This document shows positions 8,793 to 16,822 of a stretch of 64,000 bases of DNA, piece after piece. Where the stretch lies: assembly GCA_963846635.1 (NCBI GenBank), contig CAWJXM010000054.1:124001-188000 (forward strand), given 5' to 3'. How positions within the stretch are numbered: the stretch's first letter is position 1; every line of letters begins with the position of its first letter. Under the pieces are notes generated by a model. That model searched no databases. It was not told the DNA's origin and saw only the letters and a list, made by a program, of their open reading frames with translations. The stretch is from AP-15 sp963846635. GTDB lineage: Bacteria > Pseudomonadota > Alphaproteobacteria > ATCC43930 > CGMCC-115725. The position numbers were made by a program, and so were the translations under genes.

Positions 8793-9209
8793 ATGCCTGA
8801 ATACACACAGAACCGCGTCACCCTTCTCGGCCGCCTGACCCGCGATCCCGAAATCCGCTCGCTCAATAGTGGCGACCAGGTTGCCACCTTCTCGGTCGCG
8901 ACCAGCGACACATGGAAAGACGGGAACGGCCAGCGCCAGGAACGCAGCCAATTCCATTCGGTTGTGGTCTGGAACCAGGCGCTGATCGAGGCGACCGTCC
9001 CGCATCTCAAAAAAAGCTCGCGCGTGATGGTCGAAGGCGCGCTCGAGCATCGCAAATACGAAACCGATCAGGCGACGCGCTACGTCACCGAGGTCGTGGT
9101 GCGCCCGTTCAACGGATCGATTGCCATGCTCGACCGCGCTCCCTCGCGGCCAGCCGATGAACGTGCATCCTCGCGGCAAACGGCGCCGGGCCACACACCC
9201 GAGCCATAA
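8793..9209 (+). CDS. ssb: Single-stranded DNA-binding protein (copy 1)
   Basis: 138 residues with the full OB fold: NRVTLLGRLTRDPEIRSLNS at the start, VATFSVATSDTWKD, the histidine-containing FHSVVVWNQ, and VMVEGALEHRKYE. The C-terminal tail (PSRPADERASSRQTAPGHTP) lacks the acidic DDDIPF-like tip used by chromosomal SSBs to recruit partners. Ribosome site AGAGGA 6 bp before ATG. One of three ssb genes in the window; it is clearly more distant from copies 2 and 3 than they are from each other. Confidence 0.9.
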   Translation: MPEYTQNRVTLLGRLTRDPEIRSLNSGDQVATFSVATSDTWKDGNGQRQERSQFHSVVVWNQALIEATVPHLKKSSRVMVEGALEHRKYETDQATRYVTEVVVRPFNGSIAMLDRAPSRPADERASSRQTAPGHTPEP

Positions 9210-9444
9210 AGACAGCAATCAGGAGCACGCGCCGGAACGCCGTGGCACAGGTTGCCGCGGCTTCCGGCATCACGTGTTACGCGATCCGTCTCGGCCGTCC
9301 GTCCGGCTACCGCCGCTCGCCTGCGCAATATTTTCCTGACGTCCAGTAGGGTTCGCCCGGCGGGCCTCGATCACTCGCAGTGTCGACGAAAGTTTTATTT
9401 CTCGACCGAATGCACAACGCCAGCAACCCGCGAGGCCTGTCCCA

Positions 9445-9720
9445 ATGACCGATGAACCGCCGGCTAAACCGATGACTGCCGAGGAAGTTGTCTGCCGGAT
9501 TGCGGCCGAGTGTTCCTATATCGACGAGCGCGGCGCGGTCGGCATCCGTCTTAAATCGGCCGCGGCCATTGTCCGTACGTACGGCGAACAATGCCGCCAG
9601 ACGGCACTGCCCCATATCCAATCTCCTCGCCGGCCCGCCAGACCAAAGTCAGCCCCACAACCCGCATTATTGCTGCCAACGTCTGACGTACGCCCCAAAC
9701 CACGCGAGCCGGGAAGCTGA
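9445..9720 (+). CDS. Small hypothetical protein, 91 aa
   Basis: Not recognised. The first ~55 residues (MTAEEVVCRIAAECSYIDER, then GAVGIRLKSAAAIVRTYGEQ) look like a compact helical domain; the tail is proline/arginine-rich and disordered. No clear ribosome site at the ATG, so the start is tentative. Confidence 0.45.
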   Translation: MTDEPPAKPMTAEEVVCRIAAECSYIDERGAVGIRLKSAAAIVRTYGEQCRQTALPHIQSPRRPARPKSAPQPALLLPTSDVRPKPREPGS

Positions 9721-9824
9721 CAGTTCCTTCGAACTCGTCCGTTTAGAAATGGGAAATCGATCCGTTTTGACTTCGACCAAGAAATAAAGCAGATTTCATT
9801 TTGACAAGATTTCAGGAGAAATAA

Positions 9825-10175
9825 ATGAATATCGAACAAATATTCTCACGACCAATTACGACAACCGAGCATCCTGATCCCACCGAGACACGGCGCTACA
9901 TTCGTGACAATGACGGCTTTTACGGTTACGATTACGTTTTTGTGGAAGACGCCACCTGGAACGCCTTGTGCCATATCGCCGGCAATCGCGGCTGCACGGT
10001 CGACGAGCTTTGCTGTCACATCGATTTGAATTTCGCGCTTGGCGAACCCTTTGCTCCCGCGGCCCGCGCTTATGTGCTGCACTACATCGCCGAACACATT
10101 CCCGACAACAGTGAATTGCCAACCACACTCCAGCAATTCCTCAGCGGTCTCGCCGTGAGCCGGAGTGTGCAATGA
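9825..10175 (+). CDS. Ribbon-helix-helix (RHH_4-like) protein, 116 aa
   Basis: First gene of a four-gene cluster, with CAGGAG before the ATG. The central segment VFVEDATWNALCHIAGNRGC, then TVDELCCHIDL, then AARAYVLHYIAEHI follows the pattern of the RHH_4 family of arylsulfate-sulfotransferase-like/antitoxin-like regulators (R/V-x-E-x-x-W-x-x-L-x-x-I-A...). Probably a DNA-binding regulator of the cluster. Its stop overlaps the next ATG (ATGA). Confidence 0.6.
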   Translation: MNIEQIFSRPITTTEHPDPTETRRYIRDNDGFYGYDYVFVEDATWNALCHIAGNRGCTVDELCCHIDLNFALGEPFAPAARAYVLHYIAEHIPDNSELPTTLQQFLSGLAVSRSVQ

Positions 10176-10783
10176 AAAAAGCTCCCACCACAACCCCCGA
10201 TGCCGAACTCGGCAAACTCAAATCCGTCATCGATATTCAGGTGGCGGCCGTCAAGCGCGATCTCGCTCAATGGCTCGACCAAAAGTACGGTTCCGGGCAC
10301 CGCGCAGCGATCCAGATCGCACTGCTTGAAACCGCGTTCGACCGCCACCTGGCCGATCGCGCCGCCGTGCCATCCGAGCTTCACGCGGCAGCCGCCGATG
10401 CTCTCGACATGATCCAGCCCATTCTGCGCCACGCGGTTCAGCGGCGGCGCGTCGTCCTTCACAGAACCACATCACCCACGACGCGCGCCATTCCGATCAA
10501 TGACGAAGAACTGGCCAACCGCCTCACCGAAATGCTCAACGTGCTCGATGCGATCGCGGCGCCGCTGCCAAAAGACGCCCTCTTGCGCCAGTTCATCGAC
10601 GATGCCGCCGATCCGCTCGGCGCGCTGCTCGGCTATTTTGTCGGCGCCATTGAGCAACCCGCCGGGTTGCACAACACCGCGCCCTCCAAATGGGTGCCCT
10701 TTCCCCTAGTTTCCGGCTCAGAACCAGCGCCAGATCCGACCGATCCTCCGATCACGCCATTCGAAGTCGAGGAGTGGTCATGA
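10172..10783 (+). CDS. Hypothetical protein, 203 aa, second gene of coupled cluster
   Basis: Overlaps the previous gene by ATGA. Predicted helical. A segment VAAVKRDLAQWLDQKYG followed by IQIALLETAFDRHLADRA resembles the segment AIKIHLTEFIERTLSPP followed by VTAALLELGFERRLDLHG of the very next gene, so the two may be distant paralogues. No membrane segment or known family. Rarely do such small neighbours share a helix pair without common function; what that is cannot be told. Confidence 0.6.
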   Translation: MKKAPTTTPDAELGKLKSVIDIQVAAVKRDLAQWLDQKYGSGHRAAIQIALLETAFDRHLADRAAVPSELHAAAADALDMIQPILRHAVQRRRVVLHRTTSPTTRAIPINDEELANRLTEMLNVLDAIAAPLPKDALLRQFIDDAADPLGALLGYFVGAIEQPAGLHNTAPSKWVPFPLVSGSEPAPDPTDPPITPFEVEEWS

Positions 10784-11121
10784 CCGACCCCGATCCTCCA
10801 AACAAAGTCATCAAACCTCCACTTACCGGCGGCCACGGCAAACAGACCACAGGGCTCGTTTCCGGGGCCGGCGAGGACTTCGACAAAAAACTCGCGGCGT
10901 ACAAACAACGGATGAAAGATCGTACTCTCGCTATCAAAATACATCTTACCGAATTCATCGAACGCACCCTATCCCCGCCCGATGATACGTGCGTAACAGC
11001 CGCTCTGCTGGAGCTTGGCTTCGAACGCCGGCTCGATCTGCACGGCGAAGAGGATGCTAAAGACCTGATCGATCGCACCTTCCGTCGTGTTGTCAAGGAA
11101 CGTCGGGGCCCGGTGCAATGA
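10780..11121 (+). CDS. Hypothetical protein, 113 aa, third gene of coupled cluster
   Basis: Start set by the ATGA overlap at 10780 rather than the longer upstream reading. Charged, helical, with the paralogous segment described for the preceding gene (residues about 50-85). The N-terminus is proline/glycine-rich. No family recognised. Confidence 0.6.
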   Translation: MTDPDPPNKVIKPPLTGGHGKQTTGLVSGAGEDFDKKLAAYKQRMKDRTLAIKIHLTEFIERTLSPPDDTCVTAALLELGFERRLDLHGEEDAKDLIDRTFRRVVKERRGPVQ

Positions 11122-11447
11122 GCGCCACCCCCAATTATGACGGCCACTGCATCACCGAACGCGAAACCCCGCATGGATATTGGTGGCGTTACTCACATGC
11201 TGATGGCGAACCTGCCGATACGCTGACTGCAGTCATCATGATCGCCGGAGAGGTCGCGGCCACAGAAGCCCGCCGGCGCGGCAAAACCTATATGGTGGCC
11301 CGAGCGGCAAGCGGCGCCGATACCGTCTATGTCTTCGCATGCGATCATTCTGACGCGCAGAATACCGCGATCAACGTGATGTTCGAATTCACGCCAGCCG
11401 GCAGGCGCATTCGCCATCCCGGCACTCGTACGGCCGCCCGGCATTGA
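11118..11447 (+). CDS. Hypothetical protein, 109 aa, fourth gene of coupled cluster
   Basis: Again coupled by ATGA. Contains a well-formed alpha/beta stretch TLTAVIMIAGEVAATEARRR, then TYMVARAASGADTVYVFACD. Not recognised. The spacing and repeated start/stop overlaps make 9825-11447 a single translational unit. Confidence 0.6.
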   Translation: MSATPNYDGHCITERETPHGYWWRYSHADGEPADTLTAVIMIAGEVAATEARRRGKTYMVARAASGADTVYVFACDHSDAQNTAINVMFEFTPAGRRIRHPGTRTAARH

Positions 11448-11666
11448 AAACCTGGAAGCTGGCTAAAACCATCAATCGCCGACAACTTTGATCCAATCCG
11501 GCACTCGGCAATGCTAACTGGGAAGGTGAGTTCAGGGTAGCTGATGTTGAAACGCTAATTGAGATCGATTCTCAAAGGGGATTAAGCAAGTTGATGTCGC
11601 ACCAAGCAGCAGAAATTATTTTACAGGGTTGCGGTAACACCTGAAAATGAGGCACATGATGGCTGC

Positions 11667-12782
11667 ATGAAGAGGTTGCATTCCGCTCAATCTCAGCCTG
11701 GCGACCAATTGCCGGCTGCGAGTGCGACCTACACTGACGTCGACATATTCCGGCCCACCATCAACCCCCAAGAGGTGTTTGCCGTTGCCGGCGACGCCCA
11801 AAACCTCCCGGAATACGCCGAGCCGGAGACCAATCTTTTTGTATGGTCGTATACGGTACGGTTCGCCAATCTCGGGGGTCAGCCGGTACAGCTGATTGGC
11901 CGAAAATGGCTGATCCGTGACGGGAAAGGCAAAGTCCAGAATGTGCTGGCCGCGAGCGTCGGTGGCCTGCAACCGACCCTGCAACCCGGCGATATCTATG
12001 CCTATGAAAGCGGGGTCCCGCTGTCCACCTCACGGGGGGACATGATTGGCGCTTTTGGGTTTCGCAGAGCCAACGGTACGCTGTTCATTATCGAAACCCG
12101 ACGCTTTGAATTGCCAGCGCCCGAAAATCTACCGCCCCGCATATCGACTCCTCCGACGTCATTCGACAATGAACAGGATGTATCGATCTTCGCTTCGCAC
12201 CTGAAGCAATACCGGAACGAGATCGCTCACGACCGGCCCGCCGAGTTGCGCATCAGCCATTTAAAGGAGATGTCCTCAACCGGACACCGCCATATCATAC
12301 GCTATCTGCTTCGCGATTTTCTATTCAACCAGAGCAAGAAAACCCTCATCCCATTCCGCAAACTGGCGCGAGGTCTGCCCAACATTTCCGCGCGCGATAT
12401 CTTCATCAGCCGCCCATCGCAAAGTCAGAAACTTGATATCGTGATCAAATGGTGGCCGGATCCCGACGACATCGAATTCCTCGAGTCTTATGACCTGATC
12501 ATCGATATGACCGCCAAACCGAATTTGACCGGCGTCCGCCTGCTCGCCGCTTATGAGGTTTTGCAGAAAATCGACCTGGCCGATCCAGCGCTGAGCGACA
12601 CCGATCGTTTACGTCTCGCCGCACGTCTAGTCGGAACCTATCAGCGACTTCAAAAACAAAACCTGCAAGGTGTGCAGCTCGGCAGTACACCGCAATTGCG
12701 ACTTGCCCACCGCATCGTAAAAGCTAACCAACGGCGGCCCAAGCAGCCTGCCACGAATCATAGCTCGAAGGACTCCACATAA
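11667..12782 (+). CDS. ApaG (DUF525) domain fused to an unknown C-terminal domain, 371 aa
   Basis: Residues about 20-150 follow the ApaG fold: ETNLFVWSYTVRFANLGGQP, VQLIGRKWLIRDGKGKVQNV, GLQPTLQPGDIYAYESGVPL, then GDMIGAFGFRRANGTLF. ApaG proteins are normally ~130 residues, fibronectin-III-like, of uncertain function (Co/Mg sensitivity, Ap4A links). Here ~215 further residues follow, helical and charged, including FASHLKQYRNEIAHDRPAEL and a leucine-rich segment near residues 290-345. The start codon lacks a good ribosome site. The unit stands alone between the coupled cluster and the replicon. The C-terminal part is not recognised. Confidence 0.7.
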   Translation: MKRLHSAQSQPGDQLPAASATYTDVDIFRPTINPQEVFAVAGDAQNLPEYAEPETNLFVWSYTVRFANLGGQPVQLIGRKWLIRDGKGKVQNVLAASVGGLQPTLQPGDIYAYESGVPLSTSRGDMIGAFGFRRANGTLFIIETRRFELPAPENLPPRISTPPTSFDNEQDVSIFASHLKQYRNEIAHDRPAELRISHLKEMSSTGHRHIIRYLLRDFLFNQSKKTLIPFRKLARGLPNISARDIFISRPSQSQKLDIVIKWWPDPDDIEFLESYDLIIDMTAKPNLTGVRLLAAYEVLQKIDLADPALSDTDRLRLAARLVGTYQRLQKQNLQGVQLGSTPQLRLAHRIVKANQRRPKQPATNHSSKDST

Positions 12783-12840
12783 ATTTTACAGACATCAGAC
12801 TAGACATTTCATTTTATCAACCTTACCCTCGTGCGTGCTA

Positions 12841-12866
12841 GTCGACCGCATCAAAGGGCGGTCGAC
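12841..12866. promoter_or_regulatory. Perfect 9-bp inverted repeat before a small ORF
   Basis: GTCGACCGC (12841-12849) and GCGGTCGAC (12858-12866) with an 8-nt loop, followed 7 bp later by GGAGGG and a TTG-started small ORF. No T-tract follows, so an operator or leader hairpin is more likely than a terminator. Confidence 0.45.
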
Positions 12867-12883
12867 CTACGGAGGGTAAGAAG

Positions 12884-13075
12884 TTGCCGAATTTTCCAAA
12901 GCCTCCGGCGCTTACTGAGTCGGAGTTTTCCACACAGATTCGCGATTCCATATCCCTCCAAACCCCTAATTTCGACTGTCGGTGGAAAATATCCGCATCC
13001 GAAACGAGCCAGTTATTTCAATTGGCTGCGAAGCACGCGCCCCATCCACAGAATCAAATCATGGACAAGCCATAA
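12884..13075 (+). CDS. Possible small protein, 63 aa (TTG start)
   Basis: TTG start 5 bp after GGAGGG, just behind the inverted repeat at 12841. The product begins MPNFPKPPALTESEFSTQIR. Not recognised; coding status rests on the ribosome site only. Confidence 0.3.
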   Translation: MPNFPKPPALTESEFSTQIRDSISLQTPNFDCRWKISASETSQLFQLAAKHAPHPQNQIMDKP

Positions 13076-13131
13076 TAACTCGGCCAAAGCCATCCTGTGT
13101 GTCTGACAAGTCACAAGCGCAGGAAAGCACC

Positions 13132-13359
13132 ATGTCGATCAGCACAAATGCCGCCCACCAACGCACCCGTAGGCGCCGCATTGAAAATGCCGGCATGCAA
13201 GAGGTGCTGTTCAAGCTATCCAAAGACACGATCGCGCACATCGACGCGATCAAAGCCCGCTGCGGTCTTCGTAATCGCGGCGAAGTCCTCGAACACGCAA
13301 ATTCAGCAGAGGAATTGCTGAAATTATTCAAACTCAGGAGGGGAACCGCCCAGCAGTAA
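13132..13359 (+). CDS. Small ribbon-helix-helix-like protein, 75 aa
   Basis: Start chosen at MSISTNAAHQ; the frame is open further upstream but without a ribosome site. The segment MQEVLFKLSKDTIAHIDAIK, then ARCGLRNRGEVLEHAN has the strand-helix-helix pattern of RHH regulators. It immediately precedes the first antisense/leader unit of the repC region, so it may regulate replication; that is inference. Confidence 0.5.
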   Translation: MSISTNAAHQRTRRRRIENAGMQEVLFKLSKDTIAHIDAIKARCGLRNRGEVLEHANSAEELLKLFKLRRGTAQQ

Positions 13360-13369
13360 AGCCCCAGAA

Positions 13370-13448
13370 CGCGAAAGGCCGCCCTGCAAGGCGGCCTCTC
13401 GGTAATCTTGTTGACGGGCCTTTTCGGCAACCGTTGGGCAAAGCATCA
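13370..13448 (-). ncRNA. Candidate antisense RNA A upstream of repC (first copy)
   Basis: On the minus strand a promoter TTGACA (13483-13478) - 17 bp - CTAGAC (13460-13455) is followed, after roughly 50 nt, by a GC-rich hairpin (13396-13390 with 13383-13377) and a TTTCGCGTTCT tract. The expected RNA is ~80 nt. The whole arrangement recurs as copy B 410 bp downstream. In repABC plasmids a small counter-transcribed RNA sits just before repC and limits RepC; the location here matches. Expression is not shown. Confidence 0.5.
13376..13397 (-). terminator. Terminator hairpin of antisense RNA A
   Basis: GGCCGCC (13377-13383) pairs with GGCGGCC (13390-13396); read on the minus strand it is followed by TTTCGCGTTC. 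Confidence 0.5.
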
Positions 13449-13454
13449 GACCCA

Positions 13455-13506
13455 GTCTAGCCAAAAAATCCCGTCGTTGTCAAATGGAAATCTGCATTTC
13501 CATTAA
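13455..13506. promoter_or_regulatory. Overlapping divergent promoters with spacer palindrome (copy A)
   Basis: Minus-strand promoter TTGACA-N17-CTAGAC and a plus-strand candidate TTGTCA (13477-13482)-N18-CATTAA (13501-13506) share their -35 sequence. The plus-strand spacer contains the perfect inverted repeat TGGAAAT-CTGC-ATTTCCA (13485-13502). Copy B at 13865-13916 keeps the layout with compensating changes in the palindrome. Confidence 0.5.
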
Positions 13507-13551
13507 CAGGGTTGGTTCGCCCAGTGCAAGGCAACCCCTATGGAGGAAGCG

Positions 13552-13722
13552 ATGGAAGTCATTGGTGCCCAGGCGAACGCATATTCCAGTCATCTTCGAC
13601 TGGCTACGACCGCTATCTGCGCAGCTTTGACCATGATCCCTGCTCGCTCCCGCCAGCCAACACTCCGCTGCAGTTCACAATATTACGGACCAGCAGCGGA
13701 GCATCACCCATTCAGCATATGA
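13552..13722 (+). CDS. Small ORF (56 aa) at the position equivalent to the repC start
   Basis: It follows the first leader unit exactly as repC follows the second: TATGGAGGA, then ATG (TATGGAGGAAGCGATGGAAG here, TATGGAGGACGACGATGAAC before repC). The product (MEVIGAQANAYSSHLRLATT start) is not recognised. It may be the remnant of a duplicated repC 5' region, or a leader peptide. Confidence 0.4.
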   Translation: MEVIGAQANAYSSHLRLATTAICAALTMIPARSRQPTLRCSSQYYGPAAEHHPFSI

Positions 13723-13778
13723 GCTGCTGAACTCATTCGAACAAAGGAGGCAAGCCATCCAGTAGAAACAACCCAGAA

Positions 13779-13858
13779 AAACGAAAGACCGCCTTGGCGG
13801 GCGGTCCTCGTTAATTCTTGTTGACGGGCCTTTTCAGGCAACAGTTGAGTTCTCGCAG
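13779..13858 (-). ncRNA. Candidate antisense RNA B upstream of repC (second copy)
   Basis: Minus-strand promoter TTGACA (13893-13888) - 17 bp - CTAGGT (13870-13865), an internal small hairpin GCCT-GAAA-AGGC, and a terminator stem GACCGCC/GGCGGTC (13787-13793 with 13800-13806) followed on that strand by TTTCGTTTTT. Expected length ~80 nt. It is antisense to the repC leader and about 100 bp before the repC ATG, the place of the ctRNA that controls RepC in repABC plasmids. Not shown to be expressed. Confidence 0.6.
13787..13806 (-). terminator. Terminator of antisense RNA B
   Basis: 7-bp stem GACCGCC/GGCGGTC with a 6-nt loop, followed on the minus strand by TTTCGTTTTT (complement of 13777-13786). 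Confidence 0.7.
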
Positions 13859-13864
13859 CCCTCA

Positions 13865-13916
13865 ACCTAGCCAAAAGACGCCGTTCTTGTCAAACGGAAA
13901 TTGGCGTTTCCGTTAA
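13865..13916. promoter_or_regulatory. Overlapping divergent promoters with spacer palindrome (copy B)
   Basis: Minus strand TTGACA-N17-CTAGGT; plus-strand candidate TTGTCA (13887-13892)-N18-CGTTAA (13911-13916). The spacer palindrome is CGGAAAT-TGGC-GTTTCCG (13895-13912): relative to copy A the outer pair changes T-A to C-G on both sides, so pairing is preserved. Confidence 0.55.
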
Positions 13917-13962
13917 CAGGAGAGGCTTGCCCGTCGCGATCCAACCAGTATGGAGGACGACG

Positions 13963-15633
13963 ATGAACATTGATAATAGCGCCAATGAGGCGCCACAGGA
14001 GAGCTTTGCCCAATCGCCGAGTCGCGCAAACGGATGCCGGCGGGTCACACTCGAGATGCGGGCTTGGCTCGACCGGGCCGACAGCTTCAAGGGGCTGCCG
14101 CAGGGCACCGCAAAGCCGCTGACGTTCCTTTACGCCTTCAAGGAGGCCGTGCCCTATCTCGGCTTGCCACGGGACGCCTACAAACTGATCGATTGGCTGA
14201 TGACCAAATACTGCAGCAAGCCGCAGGATTGGGAGGAAGGCAGCCGGCCCATTGCATGGCCCCAACTGCGCTATCAGGCGGAGTTTCTCGGTCTGTCCGA
14301 GCGGCGCACCCAGGCCCTCAATCGCGCGCTGCAGGAGGCCGGTATCTTCGTCATGCGCGACGACCCGCAAGGCCGGCGCTATGGCCATCGCGACCTCAAG
14401 ACCGGCCGCATCATCAAGGCTTTCGGATTCGATCTCTCGCTGCTGATGGAGCGCCACGAGGAATTCAAGAAGATCGCCGCCGACGCCCAGATCGAACGTA
14501 ACCGCATGAAAAAGCTACGGCAGCAAAAGACCATGGCCCGCAAGGCCATTGACCAGGCGGCGGAAGAGCTGGTGGTACAGGGCTATGACAGCGAGGCATT
14601 GCAGCGCCTGCTACATGAAGCCGCCGAGCTGGTCAGAGCCGGCAGCCAGTGCCACCGGTCCGAAGAGCTTACGCTGGCTGTGAAGGCTCTGGAGCGCCGG
14701 CGGGACGAGATCCAGCGGATGCTGAGCGACCTCATTAAACCTGTGGATATGACACCCATGGGTGTCGAAAACGACACCCACAGTACATCTACAACCTTAA
14801 TAGATAATGATTATAATCATACTGTAATCGCAGCCAAGGACTGTAGCGGCCTGGCGACGCCGTCGGTTCCAGACGACCAACGGTGTTCCAAGCCAAAGTA
14901 TCTGTTTCCAGAAACCCTGCATGTCACCCCGGCAGCACTGGTCGAGTTGGCCCCGCGGCTGGCGCCCCATATGCCGGCGCGAACCAGTGCCAAGGACTGG
15001 CCGGCAATCGTCGAGGCTGCCCTGATTTTGTCCGGCGAAATGGGCATCAACCACACGCTCTGGACGCGGGCCTGCGCGGTAATGGGCCGCGAATATGCCG
15101 CGGTCGCCATAGCGATCATTTCGACTAGACGGGTAGGACCAAACCGCGAGCGCGGGGAGATCGAGTCACCCGGCAGGTATTTCTCCGGCATGCTGCGTAA
15201 GTTCGAGAAAAACCCGCAGGACTTACGCCTCGCCCCCACGCTTTGGAAGCTTAAGGATGAGACCTGGGGCACCCAGGGCCACAAGGAACGGCGGGAAGTT
15301 GAGAAAGCACAGCGGAGATCCTCCGCGGCCGAGCCAGTGATGGCACCGGTTCGTCGTTTCATACCGGTTCAAACGGCGCAGCCGCCTCGCCCGGCGGCCA
15401 TATTGACGCCGCCGCCCGCGCGAACGGCACTCCCCGCGCCTGCCGATAGCACCTCAGCCGCCTCCGCGAATTCCAAGTACTGGCGGCCATCACCGGCGTT
15501 GCTCGAGGACGCGCGACAACACGGGCTTCGGATTCGACAGCAGCAGCAACGCTGCGAGGAGCAAACCAGATCCATGCCCACAAACCCGAATGACGGCGCC
15601 CTGGCTTTACCGCCGAATAAAGACAAGAACTGA
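13963..15633 (+). CDS. repC: RepC-family plasmid replication initiator
   Basis: 556 residues; start at the ATG with GGAGGA 7 bp upstream. The N-terminal ~160 residues are typical RepC: FKGLPQGTAKPLTFLYAFKE, VPYLGLPRDAYKLIDWLM, RPIAWPQLRYQAEFLGLSER, GIFVMRDDPQGRRYGHRD and AFGFDLSLL, a winged-helix origin-binding region. The C-terminal region has another RepC block (WTRACAVMGREYAAVAIAII, then GRYFSGMLRKF); the last ~100 residues are low-complexity. RepC initiates replication in cis, and in repABC plasmids the origin lies inside repC; the AT-rich stretch around 14790-14825 is the natural candidate. Unlike classical loci, repA and repB are not directly upstream; partition genes are elsewhere. Confidence 0.88.
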   Translation: MNIDNSANEAPQESFAQSPSRANGCRRVTLEMRAWLDRADSFKGLPQGTAKPLTFLYAFKEAVPYLGLPRDAYKLIDWLMTKYCSKPQDWEEGSRPIAWPQLRYQAEFLGLSERRTQALNRALQEAGIFVMRDDPQGRRYGHRDLKTGRIIKAFGFDLSLLMERHEEFKKIAADAQIERNRMKKLRQQKTMARKAIDQAAEELVVQGYDSEALQRLLHEAAELVRAGSQCHRSEELTLAVKALERRRDEIQRMLSDLIKPVDMTPMGVENDTHSTSTTLIDNDYNHTVIAAKDCSGLATPSVPDDQRCSKPKYLFPETLHVTPAALVELAPRLAPHMPARTSAKDWPAIVEAALILSGEMGINHTLWTRACAVMGREYAAVAIAIISTRRVGPNRERGEIESPGRYFSGMLRKFEKNPQDLRLAPTLWKLKDETWGTQGHKERREVEKAQRRSSAAEPVMAPVRRFIPVQTAQPPRPAAILTPPPARTALPAPADSTSAASANSKYWRPSPALLEDARQHGLRIRQQQQRCEEQTRSMPTNPNDGALALPPNKDKN

Positions 15634-15700
15634 TCATCCCGCTTCGGGATTTGCAGAATCACCATCGAGTTGCAACATTCGTGTCGAAACATGAGCGGGC

Positions 15701-16690
15701 GTGAACATGGGAGAAACCGGCACTGACACGCCTTTAGCGGAGGCACGCAGGATGCTCGACATCTTCGCCAGTGTCGGAGCCGAACGCTTTCATGTGACCT
15801 GGACCAATGCCGACGGCGATCCGCGCCGGTCCCGCTCGCTACGAAGCTCGCTGCGGTTGCTCGATGGTCCATTGCCGCAACCCGAAAATGAGGACTGGCT
15901 CGACGCCATCCACATTGCCCGCATTGGCGCCGCCGATCTTAATCACATACTGCCGGCTCTGCTCGAGACCGCGGCCGCCGACCACCTCAATCTCAATCTG
16001 CGCCCTTACGCCGATGCCGCCTGGTTTATCCAGCTCGACGATATCAGTGCCGACACCTTGGCCCGCTGCTCGCCGGCCATGTTTCTCCAGATCGAGACCT
16101 CATCAGGCAACCATCAGGCCTGGCTCGCGTTGCGTGGCCGGCATGACCGCGAGCTTGCCTGCCGCGTTCGCCGCGGCGCCGGGACCGACATCACGGCCAG
16201 CGGGGCGACGAAAATCGCGGGCTCCCTGAACTTCAAAGTCAAGTATGCGCCGGATTATCCGCGCGTCATGATCCGTGCTGCACATCCTGGCCGCATCACC
16301 AACATCGATGAGCTCGATCGGCTTGGTATTGTCGCGCCGCCGGAAACATTCAAGGCTACCTCCCCTGCCCGGCTCTGTTCACACGGCACCGACAAATGGC
16401 CGAGCTATGCCATGTGTCTCGACAAGGCGCCGCCCAACAGCGCCGGCACCGGTCCCGACCGCAGCCGCGCCGATTACTGGTTCTGCTATCTCGCACAACA
16501 ATGGGGGCACGGAGAAAGCGACACCGCCGATCGCTTAATGCAGGAAAGCCCGAAGGCGCGGGAAAAAGGCAAAAGCTACGCCGCGCAAACCGCACGTCAG
16601 GCCGCGGCTGCTGTTGATCGCCAGCGGCAATCGGGTTCCACAACTTCCGTGCGTTACTTGCCTGCCCGAAATAGTTCCTCTAGACAATAA
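15701..16690 (+). CDS. RepB-type DNA primase
   Basis: 329 residues from GTG at 15701 (ATG at 15707 equally possible; no clear ribosome site). Resembles the RepB primase family of IncQ and related plasmids: RFHVTWTNADGDP near residue 30, AAWFIQLDDISADTLARCSP near 105, MFLQIETSSGNHQAWLALRG near 127, and a later GSLNFKVKYAPDYP region. These proteins synthesise primers at plasmid origins. It follows repC by 67 bp, consistent with a replication operon. Confidence 0.75.
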   Translation: MNMGETGTDTPLAEARRMLDIFASVGAERFHVTWTNADGDPRRSRSLRSSLRLLDGPLPQPENEDWLDAIHIARIGAADLNHILPALLETAAADHLNLNLRPYADAAWFIQLDDISADTLARCSPAMFLQIETSSGNHQAWLALRGRHDRELACRVRRGAGTDITASGATKIAGSLNFKVKYAPDYPRVMIRAAHPGRITNIDELDRLGIVAPPETFKATSPARLCSHGTDKWPSYAMCLDKAPPNSAGTGPDRSRADYWFCYLAQQWGHGESDTADRLMQESPKAREKGKSYAAQTARQAAAAVDRQRQSGSTTSVRYLPARNSSSRQ

Positions 16691-16822
16691 TCCAGAGAAG
16701 ACTCTCAGTAATTCTGGAGGTCGTATCCAATAAACAGCTTCTCGTTTTAAGCATATCGTGCTGCTGTTCGTTCGAATACCGCTTGGAACCGGAAACGCCA
16801 TCAAGCAAAGAGGAGCACATTC

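Noticed and set aside
12841..12866. The 9-bp inverted repeat as a rho-independent terminator
   Set aside because: No T-tract on either side; a ribosome site follows instead.
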